The translations under genes and the position numbers were made by a program. Below, piece after piece: positions 43,143-52,475 of a stretch of DNA of 55,363 bases. The first letter of the stretch is position 1. Each line of letters opens with the position of its first letter. The notes beneath the pieces are model-generated. The model was not told where the DNA came from, searched no databases, and worked only from the letters and a program-made list of their open reading frames with translations. The stretch lies in NCBI RefSeq assembly GCF_003236365.1, contig NZ_POTZ01000003.1, forward strand, positions 1-55,363, given 5' to 3'. This stretch comes from Streptomyces sp. NTH33 (lineage in GTDB: Bacteria > Actinomycetota > Actinomycetes > Streptomycetales > Streptomycetaceae).

Positions 43143-43379
43143 GCCGTGCGCGCACCCGTCCGGCCCCGGCGCCTCGGGTCCGCCGGGTGCGACCACCAGC
43201 GTCTTGATGCCGCGATCGGGGAAATCCCGCCTTGCGAACAGGAGTTCACGTACTGGGCTCGGTTCCGCTCCTGACCGGCGGCTGGAGTCCGTGCGCACGG
43301 CCGCCACCGATCGGACCGCCGTGGCCCGGGGCCTCGGCCGAGCCGTTCCGACACGGGCCAAGAGCTGAGCGTGACCGCC

Positions 43380-43421
43380 CGGCGCCCCGTGACCGCCGGG
43401 CCGGGCGGTCACGGGGCGCCG
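43380..43421. terminator. 18-bp hairpin downstream of acdS
   Basis: The arm at 43380-43397 (GGCGCCCCGTGACCGCC preceded by C) pairs perfectly with 43404-43421 over a GGGCCG loop. It is about 240 nt after the acdS stop. The 43143-43571 gap otherwise contains only a promoter-like stretch near 43470. Confidence 0.5.
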
Positions 43422-43469
43422 ACCGCTGTGCGCGGCTGTGAGAAAGGCCACCTGACCTGGGCATCTCGT

Positions 43470-43499
43470 TTGACATTAGAGGTCCTTATGGCAGATAAA
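43470..43499 (+). promoter_or_regulatory. Candidate promoter of the DUF1684-ABC transporter operon
   Basis: TTGACA at 43470-43475 and GATAAA at 43494-43499 are separated by 18 nt in an unusually AT-rich patch, 70 nt upstream of the DUF1684 gene. Read by eye only. Confidence 0.45.
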
Positions 43500-43571
43500 G
43501 GTGATGCTTTGGCCATCTGTTCACGCGGCGTGACATCTGCGGCGTGATGACGACGAACGCTGCGTGAATGA

Positions 43572-44312
43572 ATGAGTCCTGACATGTCCCAGTCCGCCTC
43601 CGGCCGGTCCGCCGCCGCTCCCGTGGGGGAGTGGCAGGCCTGGCGCGCGGAGCGCCACCGCGCCCTCACCTCGCCGACCGGGAACCTCGCCCTCGTCGAG
43701 ACCCGCTGGCTGCCGGCCGGCGAGCGCCCCGACGCCGAGGCCGCCCGCACCGGCCGGCCGCACACGGTGACCGTCACCACGCTCCAGCGCACCGACCTCG
43801 TCACCGGAGAGCCCGAGCACGGCCTGCGGTTCTGGGACGCCGACTCGCCCGCCGTCCGCCACTTCGACCGGGTCGACGCCTTCCCCTACGACCCCGCCTG
43901 GGTGCTCGAGGCCACCTACACGCCCGTACCCGGCGCCCGTCGCGTCCCCTTCGAGCACATCCGGGACAACGGCGGCACCCGCGACCTCGTCGTCCCCGGC
44001 GACATCACCCTCACCGTCGACGGCCGCGCCTACACCCTCAGCGCCTTCGACGACGACGGCTCCCTGCTGCTCGTCTTCGGCGACCCCACCAACGGCGGCA
44101 CCACCTACGGAGCCGGCCGCTTCCTCTTCGTCCGGCGCACCGGGGACGACCACCGCGTCCTGCTCGACTTCAACCGCGCCTTCGTGCCGCCCTGCGGATT
44201 CTCCGACCAGTACAACTGTCCGATGCCGCCGCGGCAGAACCGCTTCCACCTGCCCGTCGAGGCCGGCGAGAAGCTCCCCGTCTTCCGCGGCGGCTTCCCC
44301 GCACAGCACTGA
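43572..44312 (+). CDS. DUF1684 family protein
   Basis: A 246-aa protein of the DUF1684 family. The N terminus WQAWRAERHRALTSPTGNLAL, the middle PGDITLTVDGRAYTLSAF, and the C-terminal YGAGRFLF, LDFNRAFVPPCGFSDQYNC and PPRQNRF with two conserved Cys are the family marks. No enzymatic activity is established. It lies 46 nt before an oligopeptide-type ABC operon on the same strand, so it may serve that transporter's substrate. The start may be 43572 or the Met four codons later; neither has a clear ribosome site. Confidence 0.82.
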   Translation: MSPDMSQSASGRSAAAPVGEWQAWRAERHRALTSPTGNLALVETRWLPAGERPDAEAARTGRPHTVTVTTLQRTDLVTGEPEHGLRFWDADSPAVRHFDRVDAFPYDPAWVLEATYTPVPGARRVPFEHIRDNGGTRDLVVPGDITLTVDGRAYTLSAFDDDGSLLLVFGDPTNGGTTYGAGRFLFVRRTGDDHRVLLDFNRAFVPPCGFSDQYNCPMPPRQNRFHLPVEAGEKLPVFRGGFPAQH

Positions 44313-44358
44313 TCGCCCCGTAGCTTCCCGCACCACAGCACGAAAGAGCCCCTCACCC

Positions 44359-45879
44359 ATGCGCACCAACAAGACGTTCCTGTACGGCACCGCCACCGCG
44401 GCCACCCTCGCCCTGACCCTCACCGCCTGCGGCGGCTCCGGCTCGGGCGGCAGCGCCTCGGGCGGTACCTGGGACAAGAACGCCACCGTCAACATCGGCT
44501 CCCTGTACGAGCCGCAGAACCTCGACAACACCGCCGGCGGCGGCCAGGGCGTGACCGAGGCCCTCAACGGCAACGTCTACGAAGGGCTCTTCAGGCTCAC
44601 CGACGGCGGCAAGGTCGAGAAGCTGCTCGCCGAGGACCACAAGGTCGGCGACGACGGGCTCACCTACACCTTCACCCTGCGCGACGGCGTGAAGTTCCAC
44701 AGCGGCAAGCAACTGACCAGCCAGGACGTCAAGTACAGCCTGGAGAAGGTCATCGCGGACGACTCCCAGTCCGCCCGCAAGAGCAACCTCCAGGTCATCA
44801 AGGACATCGCCACCCCCGACGCGCGGACGGTCGAGGTCACGCTGTCGAAGAAGTCGATCTCCTTCGTCTACAACCTCTCCTACGTCTGGATCGTCAACTC
44901 CCAGGCGAAGAACCTGAAGACGACCGAGGACGGCACCGGCCCCTACACCCTGGCCAAGTGGACCCGCGGCTCCGCCCTCAGCCTGGACCGGTTCCCCGGC
45001 TACTGGGGAGACGCCGCGAGCAACAAGCGCGTCGTCTTCCACTACTACAAGGACGCGACCGCCCTGAACAACGCGCTGCTGACCAACGCCGTCGACGTGG
45101 TCACCAGCGAGCAGTCGCCCGACGCCCTCGACCAGTTCAAGAACAACCCGAACTACAAGGTCACCGACGGCAACTCCACCACCAAGCTGCTGCTCGCCTT
45201 CAACGACAAGGCCAAGCCCTTCACCGACGTCAAGGTGCGCCAGGCCGTCTCCGCCGCCATCGACGACAAGAAGCTGCTGCAGTCCGTCTGGGGCGACTAC
45301 GGCAAGCTCATCGGCTCGATGGTGCCGCCCACCGACCCCTGGTACGAGGACCTCACCGAGGTCAACGCCTACGACCCGGCCCGCGCCGAGAAGCTGCTCG
45401 CCGAGGCCGGTTACGCCAAGGGCTTCAGCTTCACCCTCGACACTCCCAACTACGACCCGCACCCCACCGCCGCGACCTTCATCAAGTCCCAGCTCGCCAA
45501 GGTCGGCATCGACGTCAAGATCAACACGATCACGCCGGACGAGTGGTACACGAAGGTCTACAAGAACCACGACTTCACGGCCACGCTCCAGGAGCACGTC
45601 AACGACCGCGACCTCGTCTGGTACGGCAACCCCGACTTCTACTGGGGCTACGACGACAAGCAGGTCACGAAGTGGGTCCAGCAGGCCGAGGAGGCCTCCA
45701 CCACCGCCGAGCAGACCGAACTGCTGAAGAAGGTCAACCGCAAGACCGCCGAGGACGCAGCCAGCGACTGGCTCTACCTCTACCCGCAGATCGTCGTCGC
45801 GAGCAGCAAGCTGTCCGGCTACCCGGTGAACGGACTCAACTCCCAGTTCCACGCCTACGACATCAAGAAGAAGGGCTGA
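44359..45879 (+). CDS. Oligopeptide/nickel-type ABC solute-binding lipoprotein
   Basis: A 506-aa family 5 (DppA/OppA-like) solute-binding lipoprotein. The N terminus is a lipoprotein signal with lipobox LTAC at Cys24 followed by a Gly/Ser linker. GLTYTFTLRDGVKFHSGKQL and LKTTEDGTGPYTLAKW are typical of the family. It captures peptides or another cation/solute for the permeases that follow. The stop overlaps the permease start, and AAGAG precedes the ATG. Confidence 0.9.
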   Translation: MRTNKTFLYGTATAATLALTLTACGGSGSGGSASGGTWDKNATVNIGSLYEPQNLDNTAGGGQGVTEALNGNVYEGLFRLTDGGKVEKLLAEDHKVGDDGLTYTFTLRDGVKFHSGKQLTSQDVKYSLEKVIADDSQSARKSNLQVIKDIATPDARTVEVTLSKKSISFVYNLSYVWIVNSQAKNLKTTEDGTGPYTLAKWTRGSALSLDRFPGYWGDAASNKRVVFHYYKDATALNNALLTNAVDVVTSEQSPDALDQFKNNPNYKVTDGNSTTKLLLAFNDKAKPFTDVKVRQAVSAAIDDKKLLQSVWGDYGKLIGSMVPPTDPWYEDLTEVNAYDPARAEKLLAEAGYAKGFSFTLDTPNYDPHPTAATFIKSQLAKVGIDVKINTITPDEWYTKVYKNHDFTATLQEHVNDRDLVWYGNPDFYWGYDDKQVTKWVQQAEEASTTAEQTELLKKVNRKTAEDAASDWLYLYPQIVVASSKLSGYPVNGLNSQFHAYDIKKKG

Positions 45880-46844
45880 TGGCCCGCTACCTCCTGCGCC
45901 GCCTCGCCTTCCTGGTGGTGTCGCTGGCCCTGGCGAGCGTGGTGCTGTTCGCCCTGCTGCGCATGCTGCCCGGCGACCCGGCCAACGCGCTCACCGCGGT
46001 GGGCGCGAGCCCGGAACAGATCGCCGCGGCACGGCGGTCCATCGGATCGGACAGGCCGCTGCCCGAGCAGTTCACCCACTGGCTCGGGCAGCTGGCGAAC
46101 GGCGACCTGGGCACCTCCTTCGTCAGCTCGCTGCCCGTCGGACCCGAGGTCACCTCCCGGCTGCACGTCACCGTGCCGCTGACCCTCGCCGCGTTCGTCC
46201 TCGCCGTCCTCATCGCCGTACCCGCCGGGTTCGTCGCCGCGCACAAACGGCACACCTGGTACGGCGCGCTGCTCAGCGGCGTGTCCCAGCTGGGCATCGC
46301 CGTCCCGGTGTTCTGGCTCGGCATGATCCTCATCGCCGTCTTCGCGCTGAACGCCGGCTGGCTCCCGGCCGGCGGCTTCCCCCCGGACGGCTGGTCGGAG
46401 CCGGCCGAGGCGATCCGCGCACTCGTCCTGCCGGTCGTCACCATCGCCCTGGTGATGAGCGCGTCCCTGATCCGCTACGTCCGCTCCGCCACCCTCGACG
46501 TCCTCGGCAGCGACCACCTGCGCACCGCCCGCGCCCTGGGAGCGTCGTTCGGACAGGCGATGTGGCGGCACGGCCTGCGCAACGCCTCCGTACCGGTCAT
46601 CTCCGTCCTCGGCATCGAACTCGCCTCGACACTGCTCGGCGCGGTCGTCGTGGAGTCGGTGTACGCGCTGCCGGGACTCGGCTCCCTGCTCGCCACCGGC
46701 ATCGCCCAGCACGACTACCCGGTCGTCCAGGGCGTGCTGTTCGTCTCCACCCTGGCCGTGCTGCTCATCGGCTTCGTCGCCGACCTGGCCCAGCGGATCA
46801 TCGACCCGCGGCTGCGCGGCCGCCTCTCGGGAGGTGCCCGATGA
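45879..46844 (+). CDS. ABC transporter permease (DppB-like)
   Basis: A 321-aa membrane permease with about six helices; LLRMLPGDPANALTAVGASPEQ at the N terminus and the EAA-type cytoplasmic loop RTARALGASFGQAMWRHGLRNA fit DppB. It pairs with the next gene to form the transmembrane pore. Overlaps both neighbours by 3-4 nt. Confidence 0.9.
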   Translation: MARYLLRRLAFLVVSLALASVVLFALLRMLPGDPANALTAVGASPEQIAAARRSIGSDRPLPEQFTHWLGQLANGDLGTSFVSSLPVGPEVTSRLHVTVPLTLAAFVLAVLIAVPAGFVAAHKRHTWYGALLSGVSQLGIAVPVFWLGMILIAVFALNAGWLPAGGFPPDGWSEPAEAIRALVLPVVTIALVMSASLIRYVRSATLDVLGSDHLRTARALGASFGQAMWRHGLRNASVPVISVLGIELASTLLGAVVVESVYALPGLGSLLATGIAQHDYPVVQGVLFVSTLAVLLIGFVADLAQRIIDPRLRGRLSGGAR

Positions 46845-47719
46845 CCCGGGCGGACGTGCTCGGACCCGTACGGGACGAGAAGGCCCCGCCGCGCGGGCGC
46901 CGGCCGCGGCGTTCCGCCACCCTCGTCACCGGCTGCCTCCTGGCCGGCCTCATCGCGCTGCTCGCCCTGGTCTCCCTGTTCTGGCTGCCCTACCCCGCCG
47001 ACGACACCTCCGGCGGACGGCTGGCCGGCCCCGGGGACGGACACCTGCTGGGCACCGACAAGCTCGGGCGCGACCTGTTCGCCCAGGTGATGACCGGCTC
47101 ACGGATCGCCGTCGAGGCGGGCCTGGGATCGGTGCTCATCGCCGCCGCGATCGGCGTCACCCTCGGTGTGCTCGCCGCGTTCGCACAGGGCTGGCTCGAC
47201 GACACCCTCGCGGCGTTCCTCGACATCCTGATCGCCTTCCCGACGCTGCTGCTCGCGATGCTCATCGTCGCCGCCCGCTCGGCGACCCTCGGCTCGGCCG
47301 TCCTCGCGATCGGCCTGGCGCAGAGCGCGGTCGTCGCCCGGCTGGTGCGCGTCCTGGTCAAGCGGGTGCTGGCGCAGGACTACATCACCGCCGCCCGCAC
47401 CTCCGGCACCTCCTGGCCCCGGACCGTGGCCGGCCACGTACTGCCCAACATCTGGCCCACCCTCGTGGTCAACCTCGCTCTCCAGTTCGGGCTCGCCGTA
47501 CTGGCCGAGGCCGGACTGTCCTACCTGGGGCTCGGCGCGCCCCCGCCGAACGCCTCGTGGGGCCGGATGCTCCAGGAGGCCCAGGCCACCTTCACCACCG
47601 CCCCGGCGGGCGCCCTCGCCCCCGGCATCCTGCTCGTCTTGCTCGTCATCGGCGTCAACCTCATCGCCGACGGCCTGCGCGACACCCTCGACCCGGCCAC
47701 CCGCGGCAGGCGCGCATGA
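46841..47719 (+). CDS. ABC transporter permease (DppC-like)
   Basis: A 292-aa second permease with HLLGTDKLGRDLFAQVMTGSRIAVEAG near the N terminus and the EAA loop ITAARTSGTSWPRTVAGHVLPN. The family block LSYLGLGAPPPNASWGRML is in the C-terminal part. About six transmembrane segments. It overlaps the upstream permease and the downstream ATPase by 4 nt. Confidence 0.9.
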   Translation: MTRADVLGPVRDEKAPPRGRRPRRSATLVTGCLLAGLIALLALVSLFWLPYPADDTSGGRLAGPGDGHLLGTDKLGRDLFAQVMTGSRIAVEAGLGSVLIAAAIGVTLGVLAAFAQGWLDDTLAAFLDILIAFPTLLLAMLIVAARSATLGSAVLAIGLAQSAVVARLVRVLVKRVLAQDYITAARTSGTSWPRTVAGHVLPNIWPTLVVNLALQFGLAVLAEAGLSYLGLGAPPPNASWGRMLQEAQATFTTAPAGALAPGILLVLLVIGVNLIADGLRDTLDPATRGRRA

Positions 47720-48516
47720 CCCTCCTCGACGTACGCGGGCTGACCGTCCGCACCGGCGACGGCCGCACCCTGGTCGACGACCTGTCCTTCACCGTGGCCG
47801 CCGGCGAACGCCTCGGCCTCATCGGCGAGTCCGGCTCCGGCAAGTCCCTGACCACACTCGCCGTGCTCGGCCTGCTGCCCGACGGCATGACCGCCACCGG
47901 CAGCGTCGAACTCGCGGGCACCCAGATCATCGGCGCCCCCGAGAAACGGCTCACCGCCGTCCGCGGCCGGGACGCCGCCGTCGTCTTCCAGGAACCGCTC
48001 ACCGCGCTCGACCCGCTGATGCGCGTGGGCCGCCAGATCGCCGAACCCCTCGGCAGGCGCACCGGCCTCAAGGGCAAGGACCTGCGGCGGGCGGTGGCGC
48101 ACGCGCTCGCACAGGTACGGCTGCCCGACCCCGAGCGCATCATCCGCGCGTTCCCGCACGAGATCTCCGGCGGGCAGCGCCAGCGCGTGGCCCTCGCCAT
48201 GGCCCTGGCCTGCGAACCGAAGCTGCTCATCGCGGACGAGCCGACCACCGCCCTGGACGTGTCCGTGCAGGCCGAGATGCTGGAACTCATCGACACGCTC
48301 GTCCGCGAGCGCGAGATGGCCGTGCTGTTCGTCAGCCACGACCTCGCCGTGGTGGCCAAGGTGACCGACCGCGCCCTGGTGCTGAAGGACGGGCGGGCGG
48401 TGGAGGAGGGCCCGGTCCACACCCTCGTCGGCGCGCCCCGCGAGGAGTACACCAAGGCCCTCGTCGCCAGCGCCCGGCAACTGGAGTCCGCCCTGGACCT
48501 GAGGAGCGCGCGATGA
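47716..48516 (+). CDS. ABC transporter ATP-binding protein (DppD-like)
   Basis: A 266-aa ATPase: Walker A GESGSGKS, signature HEISGGQRQRVALAMAL, Walker B LLIADEPTTALDVSVQ and the switch His in FVSHDL. It is shorter than many DppD proteins, lacking the C-terminal oligopeptide extension with its Fe-S-type Cys set. Overlaps both neighbours. Confidence 0.9.
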   Translation: MTLLDVRGLTVRTGDGRTLVDDLSFTVAAGERLGLIGESGSGKSLTTLAVLGLLPDGMTATGSVELAGTQIIGAPEKRLTAVRGRDAAVVFQEPLTALDPLMRVGRQIAEPLGRRTGLKGKDLRRAVAHALAQVRLPDPERIIRAFPHEISGGQRQRVALAMALACEPKLLIADEPTTALDVSVQAEMLELIDTLVREREMAVLFVSHDLAVVAKVTDRALVLKDGRAVEEGPVHTLVGAPREEYTKALVASARQLESALDLRSAR

Positions 48517-49277
48517 CCCCCGTACTCGAACTGTCCGACGTCGCGCTGCGCCACCGGGGCAGCACGCACAACGTGGTCGAGGACGTCTCCCTCGCGGTCG
48601 AGACCGGACAGAGCCTCGCCCTGGTCGGCGAGTCCGGAGCGGGCAAGACCACGCTGCTGCGGCTGCTGCTGGGCCTGACCCGCCCCACCGCCGGCCAGGT
48701 CCGCTTCGACGGCGCCGCGCTGTCCGGACGGGACCGGCAGCAGACGCGCCGTTTCCGGCGCAGCGTCCAGTGCGTCTTCCAGGACCCCTACTCCTCGCTC
48801 GACCCGCGCCGCCGCGTGGGCGCCACCGTCGCGGAACCGCTGCTCTCCCTCGGCATCGACCGCCGCGCCACGGCCGGGCCGAAGGTGGCCGCGGCCCTGG
48901 AGCGGGTCGGTCTGCCGGCGGACGCGGCGGACCGCTACCCGCACGAGTTCTCCGGCGGACAGCGCCAGCGGATCGCCATCGCCCGCGCCACCGTCTGCTC
49001 ACCGCGGGTCCTGCTGGCCGACGAACCCGTCAGCGCGCTCGACGTCACCACCCGGGTGAAGGTCGTCGACCTGCTGGCCGAGCTCAAGCAGGAGCAGGGG
49101 CTGACGCTCGTGATGGTCTCCCACGACCTGTCGGTCGTCGCCTCCCTGTGCGAGCGCACCGCCGTCCTGGAACGCGGCCGCGTGGTCGAACACGGCGACA
49201 CCGCCCAGGTACTGGGCCGGCCCGCGCACCCGTACACCCACCGCCTGATCGACAGCGTGCCGCGGCTGCCGGCCTGA
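48513..49277 (+). CDS. ABC transporter ATP-binding protein (DppF-like)
   Basis: A 254-aa ATPase with Walker A GESGAGKT, signature HEFSGGQRQRIAIARA, Walker B LLADEPVSALDVTTR and MVSHDLSVVASLC. It also lacks the long C-terminal extension. It completes a full five-gene importer (binding protein, two permeases, two ATPases). Its stop is 15 nt from that of the convergent P450 gene. Confidence 0.9.
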   Translation: MTPVLELSDVALRHRGSTHNVVEDVSLAVETGQSLALVGESGAGKTTLLRLLLGLTRPTAGQVRFDGAALSGRDRQQTRRFRRSVQCVFQDPYSSLDPRRRVGATVAEPLLSLGIDRRATAGPKVAAALERVGLPADAADRYPHEFSGGQRQRIAIARATVCSPRVLLADEPVSALDVTTRVKVVDLLAELKQEQGLTLVMVSHDLSVVASLCERTAVLERGRVVEHGDTAQVLGRPAHPYTHRLIDSVPRLPA

Positions 49278-49292
49278 GCATGACGGCAGTGC

Positions 49293-50498
49293 CTACCAGG
49301 CCACCGGCAGCTCCAGGGGAAACCGCCTGATCGTCTCCGTGTCCCACCGCACCTCCTGCGGCGGCACCGCGAGCCGCAGCCCGGGAAAGCGCTCCACGAG
49401 CCGCCCGACGGCCACCTCGAGCTCCGCCATGGCCAAGGGCATCGCGATGCACCGGTGCCCGCCCCAGCCGAACGTCATGTGCGGGCGGACCGGCCGGTCG
49501 GGGTCGATGGCGTGCGGATCCGAGTAGCGCCGCGGGTCACGGTTGGCGGTCAGGTACGACACGTGGACGAAGTCGCCTGCCGGGATCAGCACACCGTCCA
49601 GTTCCACGTCCTCCAGAGCCACCCGGGGAATCCCCACGCCCTTGCGGAACGGGATGTGGCGGAGCAGCTCGTGCAGGACGTCGGTCAGCGTCCCGGGCCG
49701 GCTCCTGAGGCGCTCCATCAGCTCGGGGCGGGTCAGGAGCAGATACACGATGTCGCTGATCTCGCAGGTCGCCGTGTCCTGGCCGCTGAGCGCCAGTGTG
49801 AGCGCCATGACCGCCAGCTCCCTGTCGTCGAGCTGCTCCTCACCGTCCCGCGCCGCGGCCATCGCGCTGATGAGGTCCGCGCCGGGTGAGCTCCGGCGCT
49901 GTTCGACGAGTTTGGCGAAGTAGGTCGTCAGATCGGCCTTGGCGCTCGCGGAGGCCTCCTTGTTGTCCGCACCCACGACGAGCAGTTGGCGCACGGACTC
50001 CTGGAGGCGGGGCCACTCCTGCCGTTCGATGCCGAGGAGGTCCAGCACGGTCTGCTGGGGAAGCGGGTCGGACAGGTGCTGGACCAGATCCGCCGGCGGG
50101 CCCGCCTGTTCCATCTCGTCCAGCAGCTGGTCCGCGAGCCGGACGATCCGGTGCCGCATGCGCTCGACCTGCTGCTGGGTGAAGGCCTGCGAGGCCAGGT
50201 GACGGACGCGGCTGCTGTGCGGCGGGTCCATCACATTGATCGACTCGGGCGAGACGATGGGCTCGGGCGTCATCCGGGGGTAGTCGTGGCCGATGATGCC
50301 CGCCCGGCTGAAGCGGTGGTCGGTGGTCACCTGCTTGACGGCGTCGAAGCCGGTGACCAGCCAGGCGTCGGCGTCGCCGTAGCGAAGCCGGATCCGTGCG
50401 GGGGACTCACGGCGCATCAGGTCCGCGAGCGCGGGGTCGAACTCCAGGGCTTCGCTGAAGTCGAACGGGCAGCTGACCGTCTCGTTCTCGCCGGTCAT
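49293..50498 (-). CDS. Cytochrome P450
   Basis: A 401-aa soluble actinobacterial P450. The heme-binding loop FGWGGHRCIAMPLAMAEL provides the Cys ligand; ELLR (helix K) is the ExxR motif; and the I-helix reads LALSGQDTATCEI, so the usual Thr pair is Thr-Ala. The substrate is unknown. GGAGGAG precedes the ATG, which overlaps the stop codon of a small upstream gene (ATGA). No ferredoxin gene is adjacent, so electron partners come from elsewhere. Confidence 0.92.
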   Translation of the reverse strand: MTGENETVSCPFDFSEALEFDPALADLMRRESPARIRLRYGDADAWLVTGFDAVKQVTTDHRFSRAGIIGHDYPRMTPEPIVSPESINVMDPPHSSRVRHLASQAFTQQQVERMRHRIVRLADQLLDEMEQAGPPADLVQHLSDPLPQQTVLDLLGIERQEWPRLQESVRQLLVVGADNKEASASAKADLTTYFAKLVEQRRSSPGADLISAMAAARDGEEQLDDRELAVMALTLALSGQDTATCEISDIVYLLLTRPELMERLRSRPGTLTDVLHELLRHIPFRKGVGIPRVALEDVELDGVLIPAGDFVHVSYLTANRDPRRYSDPHAIDPDRPVRPHMTFGWGGHRCIAMPLAMAELEVAVGRLVERFPGLRLAVPPQEVRWDTETIRRFPLELPVAW

Positions 50499-50818
50499 CA
50501 GTTGGCTCCTCCGGGCAGGGGTACGACGTCGGTGGTGCCCACGGCCCGGCGAAGGGCGCGTGCGAGCCCCGCCGTGCCGCAGGCCGTGAGAACGGGCTGG
50601 ACCTCCCCGGCCATCGTCACCAGGGCACCGCTGAGCGCGGCACGCGGACCGCGGGCGAGGGCGGCAGGGGCGTGGCCGTGGGCGTGCGGACGAACCCACC
50701 GGACACCCGGCCGGTCCGCGGGCTCGGCGAGAGCACGGTTCCCCTGCCCGGCGGCCAGTGCTCGGCGCCGGGACGCGGTGCATCGAAAACGGTTCTCGTG
50801 CTGTCGCTGATCAGTCAT
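50498..50818 (-). CDS. Small protein of unknown function coupled to the P450
   Basis: A 106-aa Ala/Arg-rich protein (MTDQRQHENRFRCTASRRR... to ...VVPLPGGAN). AGGAGG lies 8 nt before the ATG, and its stop overlaps the P450 start, which supports it as a real gene. I recognise no domain. A C-terminal segment AGEVQPVLTACGTAGLARAL is mildly hydrophobic. It may be a P450 partner, a leader for translational coupling, or a remnant of a larger gene. Confidence 0.5.
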   Translation of the reverse strand: MTDQRQHENRFRCTASRRRALAAGQGNRALAEPADRPGVRWVRPHAHGHAPAALARGPRAALSGALVTMAGEVQPVLTACGTAGLARALRRAVGTTDVVPLPGGAN

Positions 50819-50964
50819 GCCGTCTGCCTCCTGGCGCGATGGAATCACGACAGACAGCACGGACCCGTGACCCGCTCCGCCACGCCCCGCCAGGTGGGCT
50901 AACGGCCCCTCCCCACCGCCTGGATCCAGGTGGACCGAGGCGATCACGTCCGCACGCCGGCGGC

Positions 50965-51534
50965 TCCCCGGACCTCTGGCCACGCCTGACAACCGCCGTG
51001 CGGCAGGCACTGCACGGACACCCGGACGCACTCGTCCGGCCGGCCAAGGAGTTCTACGCACCCGTCTCCGACCTCCGCACGGCCGGGACCCACCACTTCG
51101 CGGCGATGGCCTTCTCCGTGGTCTGCCACGACTACGCCGTCCCGCACGACCGCGGCGCGTCCCTGCCCGTGCGGCAGGACCAGCTCCTCCAGGGCCGGCA
51201 AGGGATCGGCGACCGGCCCTTCGCCCCCTTCTCGGCGGCAGGCTGGACCGAAGGCTCCATGGACACCGTCGACGCCTGCCTGCGCCGGCCCGGCCGCACG
51301 GACACCACCTACCGGCCCACCGGGCCCATGCCCGACGTCCCCGTCCTGGCCGGCGACCTGGACACCAACACCGGCGCCGCCTACGGCCGGCAGGCCGCCG
51401 CCCAGTTCCGCCACTCCACCTTCGTGCTCGTCCCCGGGGCAGGCCACACCTCCGACCACGGCCCCTGTGCCACAAGCCTGCTCAACGACTTCGTCCGCAC
51501 AGGACACCTCACACGAACCTGCACCACCCCCTGA
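50965..51534 (+). pseudogene. 5'-truncated alpha/beta-hydrolase (TAP-like) remnant
   Basis: About 190 codons match the C-terminal half of secreted tripeptidyl-aminopeptidase-like hydrolases: FSVVCHDYAVPHD, FAPFSAAGWTEGS, PDVPVLAGDLDTNTGAAYG (catalytic Asp) and VLVPGAGHTSDHGPCA (catalytic His). The nucleophile-elbow half, with GxSxG and the signal peptide, is absent upstream, and the bases between 50819 and 50964 do not encode it. This is a broken gene, probably cut at the P450 junction. Confidence 0.7.
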
Positions 51535-51820
51535 CAAGGCGCAGCCCCCGGCCCACCACTGTCGGCGGCCGTCCGAGCCGCCGTCGACGAGGCGGGCCAC
51601 GAGCTCGTCGGCCGAGCCCGACGCTCCACCGGTGGACAGGCCGACCGGCGCGCACGACGTTGCCACCGGCGCCGGGACGGGCGGCTCGGCCGATGCGGCG
51701 CAGCCCGACCCGCGCCCGGCCCCGGTGCACGCCGACCAGGTCCCGGACGCCGGGCGGGGGTGTGAAGGCAGCGCACCGGGGTCTCACATCCGGCGCGGCG
51801 TGGCGGGTACAGGTACAGCT

Positions 51821-52387
51821 GTGAGGATCATCAGTGAGAGCCCGCAGCGGACCAGGAGCGGCCCGTGGACGGCCTGCGCGGCCGTCGCCGTGACCGCGAC
51901 CGCAGTGGCCGGTGCCCGCGCGGTCGACGCCGACAGCACCTGGTACCGATCACTGGACAAGCCGGCATGGCAGCCACCCTCCTGGGCGTTCGGCGCGGTG
52001 TGGACACCGCTGTACGCGACGATCGCCTGGGCCGCGGGACGGGGGCTCGGCCGGGCACGCGGCCGTGACCGTGCGGGGCTGGCGGCCGGCCTGACGGTCA
52101 ATCTGGCGCTGAACGCGGCCTGGAACCACCTGTTCTTCCGGCGAAAGAGCCCGAGGGCCGGTCTGGCCGGCACCCTTCTGCTGGACCTCAGCAACGCCCA
52201 GCTCATCCGCCGCATGGCCGTCACCGATCGTTCGGCCGCCAAAGCCCTGGCCCCCTATGCGGCCTGGTGTCTGTACGCCACCGCCCTGAACTTCTCCCTG
52301 GCCCGGCGCAACCGGCCGGGAGACCACCCCCCTGCCTGTACGCCGCCGGCGACAGAACAGCCCCTGGGGCGACCTGCTCGGCACTGA
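51821..52387 (+). CDS. TspO/MBR family membrane protein
   Basis: A 188-aa five-helix TspO-type protein that binds porphyrins and similar ligands. Family marks are WYRSLDKPAWQPPSWAFGAVWTPLYATIAWAAG, seen as PAWQPPSWAFGAVWTPLYA, and the Trp/Asn-rich helix NLALNAAWNHLFFRRKSPR. The start is the GTG at 51821 with only a weak ribosome site; a longer in-frame reading upstream lacks protein character. Monocistronic and convergent with the DUF3995 gene across 88 nt. Confidence 0.82.
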   Translation: MRIISESPQRTRSGPWTACAAVAVTATAVAGARAVDADSTWYRSLDKPAWQPPSWAFGAVWTPLYATIAWAAGRGLGRARGRDRAGLAAGLTVNLALNAAWNHLFFRRKSPRAGLAGTLLLDLSNAQLIRRMAVTDRSAAKALAPYAAWCLYATALNFSLARRNRPGDHPPACTPPATEQPLGRPARH

Positions 52388-52475
52388 CCGCGGACCCGTC
52401 CGTTGCCGGGGCACGCGACAGGAGAGAACACAGCCACCCCGCCGGTGCCCCGGCCCGCGTGCCGGGCTCAATGCC

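Noticed and set aside
51467..51820. N-terminal extension of TspO
   Set aside because: Pro/Ala/Ser-rich translation without similarity; the first helix starts after the GTG at 51821.
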